A program made the translations under genes and the position numbers. A DNA stretch of 64,000 bases from an uncultured Lachnospira sp. (lineage in GTDB: Bacteria; Bacillota; Clostridia; Lachnospirales; Lachnospiraceae), in NCBI GenBank assembly GCA_934343805.1, contig CAKRIN010000003.1, forward strand, positions 1 through 64,000, given 5' to 3'. Positions within the stretch are counted from its first letter, which is position 1; each line of letters opens with the position of its first letter. The notes under the pieces were generated by a model. It saw only the letters and a list, made by a program, of their open reading frames with translations. It searched no databases and had not been told where the DNA came from. Below, piece after piece: positions 46,045 to 55,372 of this stretch.

Positions 46045-46587
46045 ATGAATTTACCTAACAAACTTACAATTGCAAGAGTTATTATGATACCTTTGTTTCT
46101 GATATGTCTGTATCTTAACATTGGCTGTGGCAAATATATTGCAGTAGGAATATTTATTCTTGCAAGCTTAACGGACCTTTTAGATGGTAAGATTGCAAGA
46201 AAGTATAATCTTGTTACTAACTTCGGAAAATTTATGGATCCGCTTGCAGATAAGCTTTTAGTATGCTCTGCACTTATTGCACTTGTTGACCTTAACAGAA
46301 TTGCAGCATGGATTGTTATCATTATAATTGCAAGAGAATTCATTATTAGCGGATTCAGACTTGTTGCATCAGATAATGGCGTTGTAATAGCTGCAAGCTA
46401 CTGGGGCAAGTTCAAGACAACATTTCAGATGATTACAATTATTATGCTTGTTCTTAACCTTAATGTGCCATTTATGAATATTATCAATACTGTTCTCATA
46501 TATATATCATTAGGATTAACAGTGATTTCTCTTATTGATTATATTGCAAAGAATTATAAGGTTTTTCTGGAAGGTTCAGGTAAATAA
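46045..46587 (+). CDS. pgsA: CDP-diacylglycerol-glycerol-3-phosphate 3-phosphatidyltransferase
   Basis: PgsA makes phosphatidylglycerol phosphate in the membrane. The 180-residue protein starts MNLPNKLTIARVIMIPLFL and carries the CDP-alcohol motif DLLDGKIARKYNLVTNFGKF followed by MDPLADK, with the four catalytic Asp in the D..DG..AR........G...D...D pattern. Several membrane helices and a GREF-like IAREFIISGFR segment complete the family pattern. It starts immediately after the rimO stop, with AGGAGA inside the rimO end. cinA follows by 2 bases. Confidence 0.95.
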   Translation: MNLPNKLTIARVIMIPLFLICLYLNIGCGKYIAVGIFILASLTDLLDGKIARKYNLVTNFGKFMDPLADKLLVCSALIALVDLNRIAAWIVIIIIAREFIISGFRLVASDNGVVIAASYWGKFKTTFQMITIIMLVLNLNVPFMNIINTVLIYISLGLTVISLIDYIAKNYKVFLEGSGK

Positions 46588-46589
46588 TT

Positions 46590-47075
46590 ATGGTTGATTA
46601 TCTTAGCTATCTTGATAAAGCACTTGTTGAGACATTGAAAAATAAATGCTTGACGATAACTACTGCTGAATCATGCACAGGTGGCATGGTTGCTTCATCT
46701 ATTGTTAATATAAGCGGAGCATCAGAAATTTTTAAGGAAGGCTATATTACATACAGTAATGAAGCTAAAGAACGTGTTCTTGGTGTTAAGCATGAAACTC
46801 TTGAACAATATAAAGCAGTCAGCGAAGAGGTTGCCAGAGAGATGGCAGAAGGTGCTGTAAATAAAGCAGGAGCTGACATAAGTGTTTCTGTTACAGGTGT
46901 TGCAGGACCTTCAAAAGAAGATGATAAACCAGTTGGACTGGTGTATATTGGCTGTTGTTATAAAGGCATTACTCATGTTAAGGAATGTGAGCTGTCAGGA
47001 GACAGACATACAATAAGATGCCAGTCGACCAAAGAAGCTTTGAAAATTGTTTTAGATATAGTTAAAACGTGTTGA
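46590..47075 (+). CDS. Nicotinamide-nucleotide amidase (CinA C-terminal domain)
   Basis: A 161-residue stand-alone CinA_C/PncC domain, which deamidates nicotinamide mononucleotide back to the nicotinate form. Landmarks are TTAESCTGGMVASSIVNISG (about 25), EGYITYSNEAKERVLGV and SVTGVAGPSKEDDKPVGLVY. The N-terminal COG1058 domain of full CinA is absent. Its place directly before recA follows the old cinA-recA order, though recA has its own promoter here. A terminator follows. Confidence 0.93.
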   Translation: MVDYLSYLDKALVETLKNKCLTITTAESCTGGMVASSIVNISGASEIFKEGYITYSNEAKERVLGVKHETLEQYKAVSEEVAREMAEGAVNKAGADISVSVTGVAGPSKEDDKPVGLVYIGCCYKGITHVKECELSGDRHTIRCQSTKEALKIVLDIVKTC

Positions 47076-47078
47076 AAG

Positions 47079-47108
47079 AAAATCTGCCAGTGATGGCAGA
47101 TTTTTTGT
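47079..47108 (+). terminator. Terminator after the rimO-pgsA-cinA operon
   Basis: AAAATCTGCCA (47079-47089) pairs with TGGCAGATTTT (47094-47104), followed by TT. It separates the operon from the recA promoter. Confidence 0.88.
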
Positions 47109-47183
47109 GCAATAATTAATGAAAATATATTTACAATATATATAGTATATGATATATTAATATCATTCCAGAATATAGCAAAA

Positions 47184-47256
47184 CGAATAAATGTTCGAAA
47201 ATGTATTGACAACATCAATATAATATTATATTATTTAATAAACGAACAGATGTTCA
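47184..47256 (+). promoter_or_regulatory. recA promoter with two LexA boxes
   Basis: CGAATAAATGTTCG (47184-47197) and CGAACAGATGTTCA (47243-47256) match the Gram-positive SOS box CGAACNNNNGTTCG, with one and one mismatch. Between them TTGACA (47206-47211) and TATTAT (47229-47234) form a promoter with a 17-base spacer. One box lies just upstream of -35 and the other just downstream of the start site, so two LexA dimers could bracket the promoter. Confidence 0.85.
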
Positions 47257-47273
47257 AGAAGGAGAATTAATAT

Positions 47274-48344
47274 ATGGTTAATGAAGATAAGATGAAAGCC
47301 CTTGATGCGGCGATTTCTAATATTGAGAAGCAGTTTGGTAAAGGTTCGGTAATGAAACTTGGAGAGTCAACAGCTAATCTTAATGTTGAATGTATACCTA
47401 CAGGATCTCTGAGCCTGGATATTGCATTGGGAATAGGTGGAGTACCTAAAGGAAGAGTTGTTGAAATATATGGTCCAGAATCAAGTGGTAAGACTACGGT
47501 TGCACTTCATATGGTTGCTGAAGTGCAGAAGAGAGGTGGAATAGCTGGATTTATTGATGCAGAACATGCGCTTGATCCTGTTTATGCAAAGAACATAGGA
47601 GTAGATATAGATAATCTTTATATATCACAGCCAGACAGTGGTGAGCAGGCACTTGAGATTACAGAGACTATGGTAAGATCTGGTGCTGTTGATATTGTAA
47701 TTGTCGATTCAGTTGCGGCTCTTGTTCCAAAGGCAGAGATTGATGGTGATATGGGTGATTCCCATGTAGGTCTTCAGGCAAGACTTATGTCACAGGCTTT
47801 AAGAAAGCTTACCCCTGTAGTAAGCAAGAATAACTGTGTTGTTATATTCATCAATCAGCTTCGAGAGAAGGTTGGTGTTATGTTTGGTAATCCAGAGACT
47901 ACAACTGGTGGACGTGCTCTTAAGTTCTACTCATCTGTAAGACTTGATGTAAGAAAGATAGAGACTCTTAAGCAGAATGGTGAAGTTATCGGTAACAGAA
48001 CAAGAGTTAAGATTGTAAAGAATAAGGTTGCACCTCCATTTAAAGAAGCAGAGTTTGATATTCTTTTTGGAAAAGGTATCTCTACGGAAGGAGATCTTGT
48101 TGATTTAGCATCTAATGCAGGAATTATACAGAAGAGTGGAGCATGGTTCTCTTATGAAGGCAACAAGATAGGTCAGGGAAGAGAGAATGCAAAGCAGTTC
48201 CTCATAGATAATCCTCAGATTAGAGAAGAAGTAGATCGCAGAGTAAGAGAACACTATGGGATTATAGATGGAGAGAAGACTGAAGAAGATAATACGGAAG
48301 CAAAGCAGAGCAGGTCAAAGAAGAAAGCTGATGCTGAAGAATAA
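47274..48344 (+). CDS. recA: Recombinase A
   Basis: RecA forms filaments on single-stranded DNA for strand exchange and for LexA self-cleavage. The 356-residue protein shows [13 protein letters not shown] (Walker A, about 67), the ATP-site [35 protein letters not shown] (loop L2 region) and [16 protein letters not shown]. The C-terminus is acidic and ends with a basic tail. AGAAGGAGAATTAAT precedes the ATG. Expression should be SOS-induced through the two LexA boxes. recX follows by 18 bases. Confidence 0.98.
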   Translation: MVNEDKMKALDAAISNIEKQFGKGSVMKLGESTANLNVECIPTGSLSLDIALGIGGVPKGRVVEIYGPESSGKTTVALHMVAEVQKRGGIAGFIDAEHALDPVYAKNIGVDIDNLYISQPDSGEQALEITETMVRSGAVDIVIVDSVAALVPKAEIDGDMGDSHVGLQARLMSQALRKLTPVVSKNNCVVIFINQLREKVGVMFGNPETTTGGRALKFYSSVRLDVRKIETLKQNGEVIGNRTRVKIVKNKVAPPFKEAEFDILFGKGISTEGDLVDLASNAGIIQKSGAWFSYEGNKIGQGRENAKQFLIDNPQIREEVDRRVREHYGIIDGEKTEEDNTEAKQSRSKKKADAEE

Positions 48345-48362
48345 TTTTATCAGGTGATACGT

Positions 48363-49007
48363 ATGGAAAGTAATGTGGAATATATTATTACCTCCATTAA
48401 AGAACTTACTAAGAAACGCAGGCTTATTTATATTAATTATGAGCCTGCGTTTGCTCTTTATATAGGTGAGTTAAGAAGGTTTGGAATCAGGGATGGAGAA
48501 GTTCTTACACAGAATAATTATGATACGCTGGTGTATGATGTTTTAAAGAAAAGAGCAACGATAAGAGCAATGTCGCTTCTTAAAGATAAGGATTATACAA
48601 GAAAGGAACTTCAAGATAAGCTTAGAGATGGTTATTATCCTGAAAGCTGCATAGAGAGCGCAATTGAATATGTAGAACGATATGGATATATTAATGACGA
48701 ACGCTATGCCGAGAATTATGTCAGTTTTAAAGCTTCAAGTAAGCCGAGAAGACAGATAGAAGTTAAGCTTAAGCAGAAGGGGATTGACTCTGATATTATA
48801 AGCAGAATATGTGATGAATTCTATACAGATAATGATAATTATGAATTGGAACAGGCTAAGAATTTTGTCTTAAAGAAGAATATTGACCTTGAGCATGCTG
48901 ATTATAAAGAAATCCAGAAAATCAAGGCAGCATTATTCAGAAAAGGTTTTAGTTTTGAAGTGATTAATAAAGCACTTGATATTGTGGATGATGATTATTA
49001 TATGTGA
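48363..49007 (+). CDS. recX: Regulatory protein RecX
   Basis: RecX caps and inhibits RecA filaments. The 214-residue protein is built of three-helix repeats: RAMSLLKDKDYTRKELQDKL, IEYVERYGYINDERYAENYV, and RKGFSFEVINKALDI near the end. DERYAENYV is the most conserved family string. ATG at 48363 is preceded by AGGTGAT; a GTG at 48354 is in frame but overlaps that site. It is probably co-transcribed with recA and SOS-controlled. Confidence 0.93.
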   Translation: MESNVEYIITSIKELTKKRRLIYINYEPAFALYIGELRRFGIRDGEVLTQNNYDTLVYDVLKKRATIRAMSLLKDKDYTRKELQDKLRDGYYPESCIESAIEYVERYGYINDERYAENYVSFKASSKPRRQIEVKLKQKGIDSDIISRICDEFYTDNDNYELEQAKNFVLKKNIDLEHADYKEIQKIKAALFRKGFSFEVINKALDIVDDDYYM

Positions 49008-49102
49008 TATATATGGGCTTTTTCTTGACATAATGCATAATTGAGTATAATATTAGATTGTTGTATTTTTGTACAATGAAAACTAAATAAGGAGGTGCTC
49101 CT

Positions 49103-50656
49103 GTGTCATTTATTCCAATAGTGATTGCAATTATTGCTACATTAGTAATAGTCGCTCCAATTACTTGGGTTATTTCGGCAAAAGCTATCGCTAAGCGTAA
49201 CGATGTAACAATCGGTAATGCCAATGAGAAAGCAAGAGAGATAATTGATGAGGCTCTTAAAACTGCTGAAACCAAGAAAAAGGAAGCTCTTTTGGAAGTC
49301 AAGGAAGAGTCTTTAAAGACAAAGAATGAACTTGAGAAGGAAACTAAGGAAAGACGTGCTGAAATACAAAAGTACGAGAAGAGAGTTCTTTCTAAAGAGG
49401 AAACACTTGACAAGAAGATTGAAGCTGTTGAAAAGCGCGACTCTAACATTACCAGGAAAGAGGAAGAACTTGGTAAGCAAAAGCAAAAGGTTGAAGAGCT
49501 TGAGAAGAAGAGACAGCAGGAACTTGAACGAATCTCAGGATTGACCTCCGAACAGGCAAAAGAATATCTATTAAAGACTGTTGAAGACGAAGTTAAACAT
49601 GATACTGCTGTAATGATTAAGACATTAGAAAGCAGAGCAAAAGAGGAAGCAGACAAGAAAGCTAAGGAGATTGTTGTTAATGCAATACAGAGATGTGCTG
49701 CAGATCACGTAGCTGAAACAACAATTTCGGTAGTTCAGCTTCCTAATGACGAAATGAAAGGCCGAATTATTGGTAGAGAGGGAAGAAATATCAGAACTCT
49801 TGAGACACTTACAGGTGTTGAACTCATTATTGATGATACACCTGAGGCTGTAGTTTTGTCGGGCTTTGATCCAGTAAGAAGAGAAGTTGCAAGAATTGCA
49901 CTTGAAAAGCTCATACTTGATGGAAGAATTCATCCAGCAAGAATTGAGGAAATGGTTGAAAAAGCTCAGAAAGAAGTCGAGACATTAATTAAAGAAGAAG
50001 GTGAAGCTGCAACCCTTGAGGTTGGTGTACATGGTATCCATCCAGAGCTTGTAAGACTTTTAGGAAAGTTAAGATTCAGAACAAGTTATGGACAGAATGT
50101 TTTAAAGCATTCTATTGAAGTAGCACAGCTGACAGGTCTCTTGGCAGGAGAGTTAGGACTTGACGTTAAGATGGCTAAAAGAGCTGGTTTATTACATGAT
50201 ATTGGTAAAGCTGTCGACCACGAGATGGAAGGCTCACATATTCAGTTAGGTGTTGATCTTTGCAGAAGATATAAAGAATCAGCACTTGTTATTAATGCAG
50301 TAGAGGCACATCATGGTGACGTTGAACCAGAAAGCTTAATAGCTTGCCTTGTACAGGCTGCTGATACGATTTCAGCTGCAAGACCTGGTGCAAGAAGAGA
50401 AACGTTAGAAACTTACACAAACAGACTGAAACAATTAGAAGATATTACCAACTCATTTAAGGGAGTTGAGAAATCCTTTGCCATTCAAGCAGGTAGAGAG
50501 GTTCGTGTTATGGTAGTTCCTGAAGTCGTTAGTGATTCAGATATGGTAATCATGGCTAGAGACATTTCTAAACAGATCGAAGACCAGATGGAATATCCAG
50601 GTCAGATTAAGGTTAGTATTGTCAGAGAATCAAGAGCTGTTGATTATGCAAAATAA
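49103..50656 (+). CDS. rny: Ribonuclease Y
   Basis: RNase Y is the membrane-anchored endoribonuclease that starts mRNA decay in many Firmicutes. The 517-residue protein has an N-terminal membrane helix (about 3-27), a long Lys/Glu coiled coil (about 40-190), a KH domain ([20 protein letters not shown], about 215) and an HD domain with [15 protein letters not shown] (about 365). Length is normal. The start is GTG at 49103 behind AAGGAGGTG. A 16-bp stem terminator follows. Confidence 0.95.
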   Translation: MSFIPIVIAIIATLVIVAPITWVISAKAIAKRNDVTIGNANEKAREIIDEALKTAETKKKEALLEVKEESLKTKNELEKETKERRAEIQKYEKRVLSKEETLDKKIEAVEKRDSNITRKEEELGKQKQKVEELEKKRQQELERISGLTSEQAKEYLLKTVEDEVKHDTAVMIKTLESRAKEEADKKAKEIVVNAIQRCAADHVAETTISVVQLPNDEMKGRIIGREGRNIRTLETLTGVELIIDDTPEAVVLSGFDPVRREVARIALEKLILDGRIHPARIEEMVEKAQKEVETLIKEEGEAATLEVGVHGIHPELVRLLGKLRFRTSYGQNVLKHSIEVAQLTGLLAGELGLDVKMAKRAGLLHDIGKAVDHEMEGSHIQLGVDLCRRYKESALVINAVEAHHGDVEPESLIACLVQAADTISAARPGARRETLETYTNRLKQLEDITNSFKGVEKSFAIQAGREVRVMVVPEVVSDSDMVIMARDISKQIEDQMEYPGQIKVSIVRESRAVDYAK

Positions 50657-50668
50657 CTAACATAAACC

Positions 50669-50712
50669 AAGGCTGTTACATAGTATATAAGACTATGTAA
50701 CAGCCTTTTTTG
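50669..50712 (+). terminator. Terminator after rny
   Basis: AAGGCTGTTACATAGT (50669-50684) pairs perfectly with ACTATGTAACAGCCTT (50692-50707), then TTTT. Confidence 0.92.
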
Positions 50713-50850
50713 ATTTGTACCAGGTTAATATAATTAAGCATTTTGAAGAGAAGTTTTAAAATATTAAGTTATTTTTAAAAATATTTGCAATTATGAACTA
50801 TACATTGTAGAATAGACAATGTTGATTATATGCTGATTAGGAGGAAGATT

Positions 50851-52134
50851 ATGCAGTACAATAATATGAGTAAAGAAGAACTTTTATCTTTAAAGGAAAG
50901 CTTGAACAAAGAGTATGCAGAGGCTAAAGCAAAGGGACTTTCACTTGATATGTCAAGAGGTAAACCATCAGCTAAGCAGCTTGATGTTTCATTAGGACTT
51001 CTTGATACAATTAATAGTTCATCAGACCTTAAAACTTTAGATGGAACTGATTGCAGAAATTATGGTGTTTTAGATGGTATTCCAGAAGCTAAGAAGCTTA
51101 TGGCAGATATGATGGGTACAACACCAGATCATGTTATTGTATATGGTAACGCAAGTCTTAATATAATGTATGACCAGATTTCAAGAGCATATACACATGG
51201 TATTCTTGGCAATACACCATGGTGCAAGCTTGATAAGGTTAAATTCTTATGTCCAGTTCCTGGATATGACAGACATTTTGCTATTACAGAAAGATTTGGA
51301 ATAGAGATGATTAATATTCCAATGTCAGAGTCTGGTCCAGATATGGGAATGGTAGAAGAATATGTAAGTAAAGATGCTTCAGTAAAGGGTATCTGGTGTG
51401 TTCCAAAGTATTCTAATCCTCAGGGATATACATATTCTGAAGAAACAGTTAAGAGAATGGCTGCACTTAAGCCTGCTGCTGAAGATTTTAGAATTTTCTG
51501 GGATAATGCTTATGTTATCCATGATTTATATGATGATAAGAAGGATGAGATTCCTGATATCATCAGTGAGTGTGAGAAGGCTGGTAACCCTGATATGGTA
51601 TTTGAGTTTGCTTCAACATCTAAGGTAAGCTTCCCAGGTTCAGGTATTGCAGCACTTGCAACATCAGCTGATAATATTGCTGATATTAAGAAACAGCTTA
51701 CAATCCAGACAATTGGACATGATAAGCTTAATCAGTTAAGACATGTAAGATTCTTTAAGGACATTAACGGGCTTAAGGAACATATGAGAAAGCATGCTGA
51801 ATTTATGAGACCTAAGTTTGAAGCTGTTGAAGAAGTTCTTGAGAAGGAATTAGGTGGACTTGGTATTGGATCATGGACAGAGCCTAAGGGCGGATACTTT
51901 ATTTCTTTTGAGGCTATGGATGGCTGTGCTAAGGCAATAGTAGCAAAATGTAAAGAAGCTGGAGTTAAGCTTACAGGTGCAGGAGCAACTTTCCCTTATG
52001 GAAAGGATCCTAAAGATTCTAATATCAGAATTGCCCCTTCATTCCCTACTCCAGAAGAGATGAAGCAGGCTGCTGATCTTTTTGTTCTCTGCGTTAAGCT
52101 TGTCAGTGTAGAGAAGCTTCTTGAAAATAAGTAA
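50851..52134 (+). CDS. PLP-dependent aminotransferase (aspartate aminotransferase-like)
   Basis: A 427-residue fold-type I aminotransferase resembling the subgroup typified by a Corynebacterium-type aspartate aminotransferase (Aminotran_MocR family). Seen: LDMSRGKPSAKQLDVS near the N-terminus, VIVYGNASLNIMYD, CPVPGYDRHFAITERFG, the cofactor region WDNAYVIHDL, and the PLP lysine in FASTSKVSFPGSGIAAL. The exact amino donor is not determined. ATG at 50851 is chosen because AGGAGGAAG precedes it; the ATG at 50830 lacks a ribosome site. A terminator follows. Confidence 0.9.
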   Translation: MQYNNMSKEELLSLKESLNKEYAEAKAKGLSLDMSRGKPSAKQLDVSLGLLDTINSSSDLKTLDGTDCRNYGVLDGIPEAKKLMADMMGTTPDHVIVYGNASLNIMYDQISRAYTHGILGNTPWCKLDKVKFLCPVPGYDRHFAITERFGIEMINIPMSESGPDMGMVEEYVSKDASVKGIWCVPKYSNPQGYTYSEETVKRMAALKPAAEDFRIFWDNAYVIHDLYDDKKDEIPDIISECEKAGNPDMVFEFASTSKVSFPGSGIAALATSADNIADIKKQLTIQTIGHDKLNQLRHVRFFKDINGLKEHMRKHAEFMRPKFEAVEEVLEKELGGLGIGSWTEPKGGYFISFEAMDGCAKAIVAKCKEAGVKLTGAGATFPYGKDPKDSNIRIAPSFPTPEEMKQAADLFVLCVKLVSVEKLLENK

Positions 52135-52158
52135 TAAAGTTAATATAATAAGAAGAAA

Positions 52159-52191
52159 AATAAGCTTGCTTTTTATAAGCAAGCTTATTTG
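52159..52191 (+). terminator. Terminator after the aminotransferase gene
   Basis: AATAAGCTTGCTT (52159-52171) pairs with AAGCAAGCTTATT (52177-52189), ending in TG. The T tract is short. Confidence 0.7.
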
Positions 52192-52235
52192 AATATTAGG
52201 TAAATAGTATAAGACAGATAAGGAAGGAATATTTT

Positions 52236-53033
52236 ATGGCTAAGATAGGTTTTATTGGAATGGGGAATATGGGATATGCTATGCTCAAGGGAGCATTATC
52301 AGCATTTGCACCATCAGATATTGTATTTTCATCACCAAACAGAGAAAAATGCGATAGAATAGTAGCGGAGACAGGAGTAAGATTCGCAGAAAGCAATGCA
52401 GAGTGTGGTAACAATGCCAAATATATTGTATTAGCTGTTAAGCCACAGATGTATCCTACTGTACTCAAGAATATAGAAAATGTTGTGACAGAGGAAAGCG
52501 TTATTATTTCAATCGCTCCGGGAATCACAATTGCTTCAATAAAGAATGCTCTTGGAAGCAACATAAGGGTTGTAAGAGCAATGCCTAATACACCGGCGCT
52601 TATAGGTGAGGGAATGACAGGCGTATCATTTAACACATCAGATTTTTCATTTGAAGAGAGGGATGTAATAGATAAGTTCTTTAATTCATTTGGAAAAGTT
52701 GTATATGTAGATGAGAAACTTATGGATGGTGTAGTGTGCGCAAGTGGAAGTTCTCCTGCATATGTGTATATGTTTATTGAAGCGATGGCAGACAGTGTTG
52801 TTAAATATGGTATTAAGAGAGATGATGCATATAAGATGGTTGCACAAACTGTTCTTGGTTCAGCAAAGATGGTATTAGAGTCAGGCGAACATCCGGCTTC
52901 ACTTAAGGATAAAGTATGCTCACCTGGAGGAACAACTATTCAGGCTGTTTCAGCACTTGAAGAGAATGGTTTTAGAAATGCACTTATCAAGGCAACGGAT
53001 GCCTGCTATGAGAAATGTACCAGCATCAAATAA
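52236..53033 (+). CDS. proC: Pyrroline-5-carboxylate reductase
   Basis: ProC reduces pyrroline-5-carboxylate to proline, the last biosynthetic step. The 265-residue protein has the NAD(P)-binding start KIGFIGMGNMGYAMLKG, VLAVKPQMYPTVL, IAPGITIASI, VRAMPNTPALIGEGMTG and the signature GSSPAYVYMFIEAMADS, with SPGGTTIQAVSALEENGFR near the C-terminus. Length is normal. AAGGAAGG precedes the ATG. No proA/proB is adjacent. Confidence 0.96.
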   Translation: MAKIGFIGMGNMGYAMLKGALSAFAPSDIVFSSPNREKCDRIVAETGVRFAESNAECGNNAKYIVLAVKPQMYPTVLKNIENVVTEESVIISIAPGITIASIKNALGSNIRVVRAMPNTPALIGEGMTGVSFNTSDFSFEERDVIDKFFNSFGKVVYVDEKLMDGVVCASGSSPAYVYMFIEAMADSVVKYGIKRDDAYKMVAQTVLGSAKMVLESGEHPASLKDKVCSPGGTTIQAVSALEENGFRNALIKATDACYEKCTSIK

Positions 53034-53064
53034 TACATAAAATACAAGATTCGAAGGGATAACA

Positions 53065-53616
53065 ATGAAAGAACATATTAAGAGAGTTGACAGGATTCTT
53101 AAACATAAGGGCTCAATACTTGATATATATTCAGATGTCATAGAAACACCAGATGGTCACAGAGCTAACTGGGATTTTATTGATCACAAGGGAGCAGCAG
53201 CTGTAGTTCCAGTATTAGATGACGGCAGAATTATCATGGTAAAGCAATACAGGAATGCGCTTGACAGAGAAACTATTGAGATACCGGCAGGTGGCCTTAA
53301 TGGATGGGATGAACCTACGATAAAAGCAGCAGCCAGAGAACTTGAAGAAGAGACTGGATATAAATCAGATAATCTGACTAAGCTGATATCAGTTGTAACT
53401 GCCGTTGCTTTTTGCAATGAAGTGATAGATGTATATGTTGCTGATAATCTGGTAAAGACAAGCCAGCATCTTGATGAAGATGAGTTTATAGATGTTGAAA
53501 GTTATGGTCTGAAAGAACTGAAAGAAATGATATTTGCAGGGAAAATACAGGATTCGAAAACAATCTCGGCAATTCTTGCGTATGATGCTTTAAATAACCG
53601 AAAAGAGAATATTTAA
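53065..53616 (+). CDS. NUDIX hydrolase, ADP-ribose pyrophosphatase type
   Basis: A 183-residue NUDIX protein that probably hydrolyses ADP-ribose. The Nudix box is intact: GGLNGWDEPTIKAAARELEE followed by ETGYKS, matching Gx5Ex7REUxEExGU with the metal-binding REL-EE glutamates. IIMVKQYRNALDRETIEIPAG just upstream is typical of the ADP-ribose subgroup. It is followed after 46 bases by the spoIIM-type gene, with a hairpin between, which is a common clostridial order. Confidence 0.92.
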   Translation: MKEHIKRVDRILKHKGSILDIYSDVIETPDGHRANWDFIDHKGAAAVVPVLDDGRIIMVKQYRNALDRETIEIPAGGLNGWDEPTIKAAARELEEETGYKSDNLTKLISVVTAVAFCNEVIDVYVADNLVKTSQHLDEDEFIDVESYGLKELKEMIFAGKIQDSKTISAILAYDALNNRKENI

Positions 53617-53620
53617 GAAG

Positions 53621-53676
53621 AAGTCTTCATATATTGATTCAAAACATACTGAATGGAAATATATGAAGACTTTTTT
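53621..53676 (+). promoter_or_regulatory. Terminator-like hairpin covering the spoIIM start
   Basis: AAGTCTTCATAT (53621-53632) pairs with ATATGAAGACTT (53661-53672), followed by TTTT. It could end the NUDIX transcript. The spoIIM ATG (53663-53665) lies inside the 3' arm, so the same structure would hide that start codon in read-through RNA. Confidence 0.7.
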
Positions 53677-54214
53677 ATTATGGATTGTAAGAAACTATAA
53701 ATATGTATTCTGGGGTATAATGGGAGTGATTCTTGGGACATGCTTTGTGAAAATGTGGAAATATGGAGATGTATTTTCTAAAGAATATATTGTATCTTAT
53801 GTAAGCAATGATGTTTTAAGCTCCAGACTCTGGCAGGAAATATTGTCATACAGACTGAAGAGACTTGCTGTTCTTATGATATTTATGCTTACACCATTAA
53901 AAAAATTGTATGCGTACTGGTTATGCCTGTTTAACGGATTCAGCATCGGACTGTGTGTTACAAAAGCAATTACATATAATGGGACAAAGGGAGTACTTAT
54001 GGTGCTTGTATGGCTTTTTCCACATTACATATTATATATAATGACCGCCCTGCTTATGTGTCATTACTTTTTAAACGGAATTGACACAACAAGAAGAACG
54101 GTCATAGTGGTTGGTATGTCTTTATTACTTACATTAATTGGTACATTTACAGAAAGCTATGTTAATCCTGACATAATGAAGAGCTTTTTAAACAAGTTCT
54201 GCAATATCATATAA
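53663..54214 (+). CDS. spoIIM: SpoIIM-like membrane protein
   Basis: A 183-residue protein with about five membrane helices and the pattern of stage II sporulation protein M, part of the peptidoglycan-degrading engulfment complex with SpoIID and SpoIIP. Typical features are KRLAVLMIFMLTPLKKLYAY, the NGFSIG motif and the C-terminal TFTESYVNPDIMKS. In clostridia spoIIM often follows an ADP-ribose NUDIX gene, as here. The ribosome site is weak and the start codon lies inside a hairpin. It overlaps the convergent DAHP synthase by 27 bases. Family length fits. Confidence 0.8.
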   Translation: MKTFLLWIVRNYKYVFWGIMGVILGTCFVKMWKYGDVFSKEYIVSYVSNDVLSSRLWQEILSYRLKRLAVLMIFMLTPLKKLYAYWLCLFNGFSIGLCVTKAITYNGTKGVLMVLVWLFPHYILYIMTALLMCHYFLNGIDTTRRTVIVVGMSLLLTLIGTFTESYVNPDIMKSFLNKFCNII

Positions 54215-55216
54215 AAGTTTTTCAGACTGATCCCAGCCAAGACAGGCATCAGTGATGGATTTACCATAAACACCATCTCCAACTTTCTGGTTGCCTGGTT
54301 CTATGTAGCTTTCAATCATAACACCCTTAACAAGACTCTTTACATCAGCAGAGTGGTGGCAGCTGTGAAGAACCTCTTTAACAATACGGATCTGTTCAAG
54401 ATACTGTTTGCCAGAATTACTATGATTCGCATCAACAATAACTGCAGGATTTTCCAGGTCTCTTGCGGCGTACATGTTGTAGAGTCTGATCAAATCCTCA
54501 TAATGATAATTAGGTATTGTCTGTCCGTGCTTATTAACAGCTCCTCTTAATATTGTATGGGTAAGAGGATTTCCCGGTGTGTTAACCTCCCAGTTTCTGT
54601 ATATAAATGTCTGTTTAGACTGTGCAGCAACAACAGAATTTAACATAACTGAAAAATCTCCGCTTGTAGGATTTTTCATACCTGCTGGCACATCAATTCC
54701 AGAGCAGACAAGTCTGTGCTGCTGGTTCTCAACGGAACGTGCACCAACTGCAACATAAGAAAGAACATCTGAAAGATACCAGTAGTTTTCTGGATAAAGC
54801 ATTTCATCTGCAGGAGTAAGTTCTGTTTCTTTCATTACGTCTATGTGCATCTTTCTGATAGCAACAAGACCGGCCAGAAGGTCAGGCTTTTTTTCAGGAT
54901 CAGGCTGGTGAAGCATTCCTTTATAACCAACGCCAGTTGTTCTTGGCTTGTTAGTGTATACTCTTGGGATAATTATAACCTTATCCTTGATCTTTTCCTG
55001 AACTTTGACAAGTCTTGAAGTATAATCAAGAACAGCAGCTTCATTATCTGCTGAACAAGGTCCTATGATAACTAAAAGCTTGTCAGATCTGCCTGTGATA
55101 ACATCAGCAATCTCAGCATCTCTCTTAGCTTTCAATGATTTTATATCTTCCGGTACAGGGTACTGTTCTTTGATTTCAGTAGGTGTAGGAAGTTTTGTTA
55201 CGAACTCGAAACTCAT
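54188..55216 (-). CDS. 3-deoxy-7-phosphoheptulonate synthase (type I)
   Basis: This enzyme condenses phosphoenolpyruvate and erythrose 4-phosphate in the first step of aromatic synthesis. The 342-residue sequence is the AroF/G/H type: LLVIIGPCSADNEAAVLDY, IIPRVYTNKPRTTGVGYKGM, GARSVENQQHRLVCSGIDVP, MKNPTSGD and VDANHSNSGKQYLEQ with the metal histidine. Feedback specificity (Phe, Tyr, Trp) cannot be read. It is monocistronic, on the minus strand, convergent with spoIIM. It supplies the substrate of AroB (17159-18247). Confidence 0.94.
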   Translation of the reverse strand: MSFEFVTKLPTPTEIKEQYPVPEDIKSLKAKRDAEIADVITGRSDKLLVIIGPCSADNEAAVLDYTSRLVKVQEKIKDKVIIIPRVYTNKPRTTGVGYKGMLHQPDPEKKPDLLAGLVAIRKMHIDVMKETELTPADEMLYPENYWYLSDVLSYVAVGARSVENQQHRLVCSGIDVPAGMKNPTSGDFSVMLNSVVAAQSKQTFIYRNWEVNTPGNPLTHTILRGAVNKHGQTIPNYHYEDLIRLYNMYAARDLENPAVIVDANHSNSGKQYLEQIRIVKEVLHSCHHSADVKSLVKGVMIESYIEPGNQKVGDGVYGKSITDACLGWDQSEKLLYDIAELV

Positions 55217-55372
55217 ATGATTTTCTCCTTAAAAATGTATACTGGATAATTACATTTACATAAAATAATAAATGCTTATGTGATTATAACATTTGTTTTC
55301 AAAAATGCAAAATAATAATACAGAAAGTGTTGATTGTGATACAATATATTAAAGATTGTCAGGAGGCGTGAT

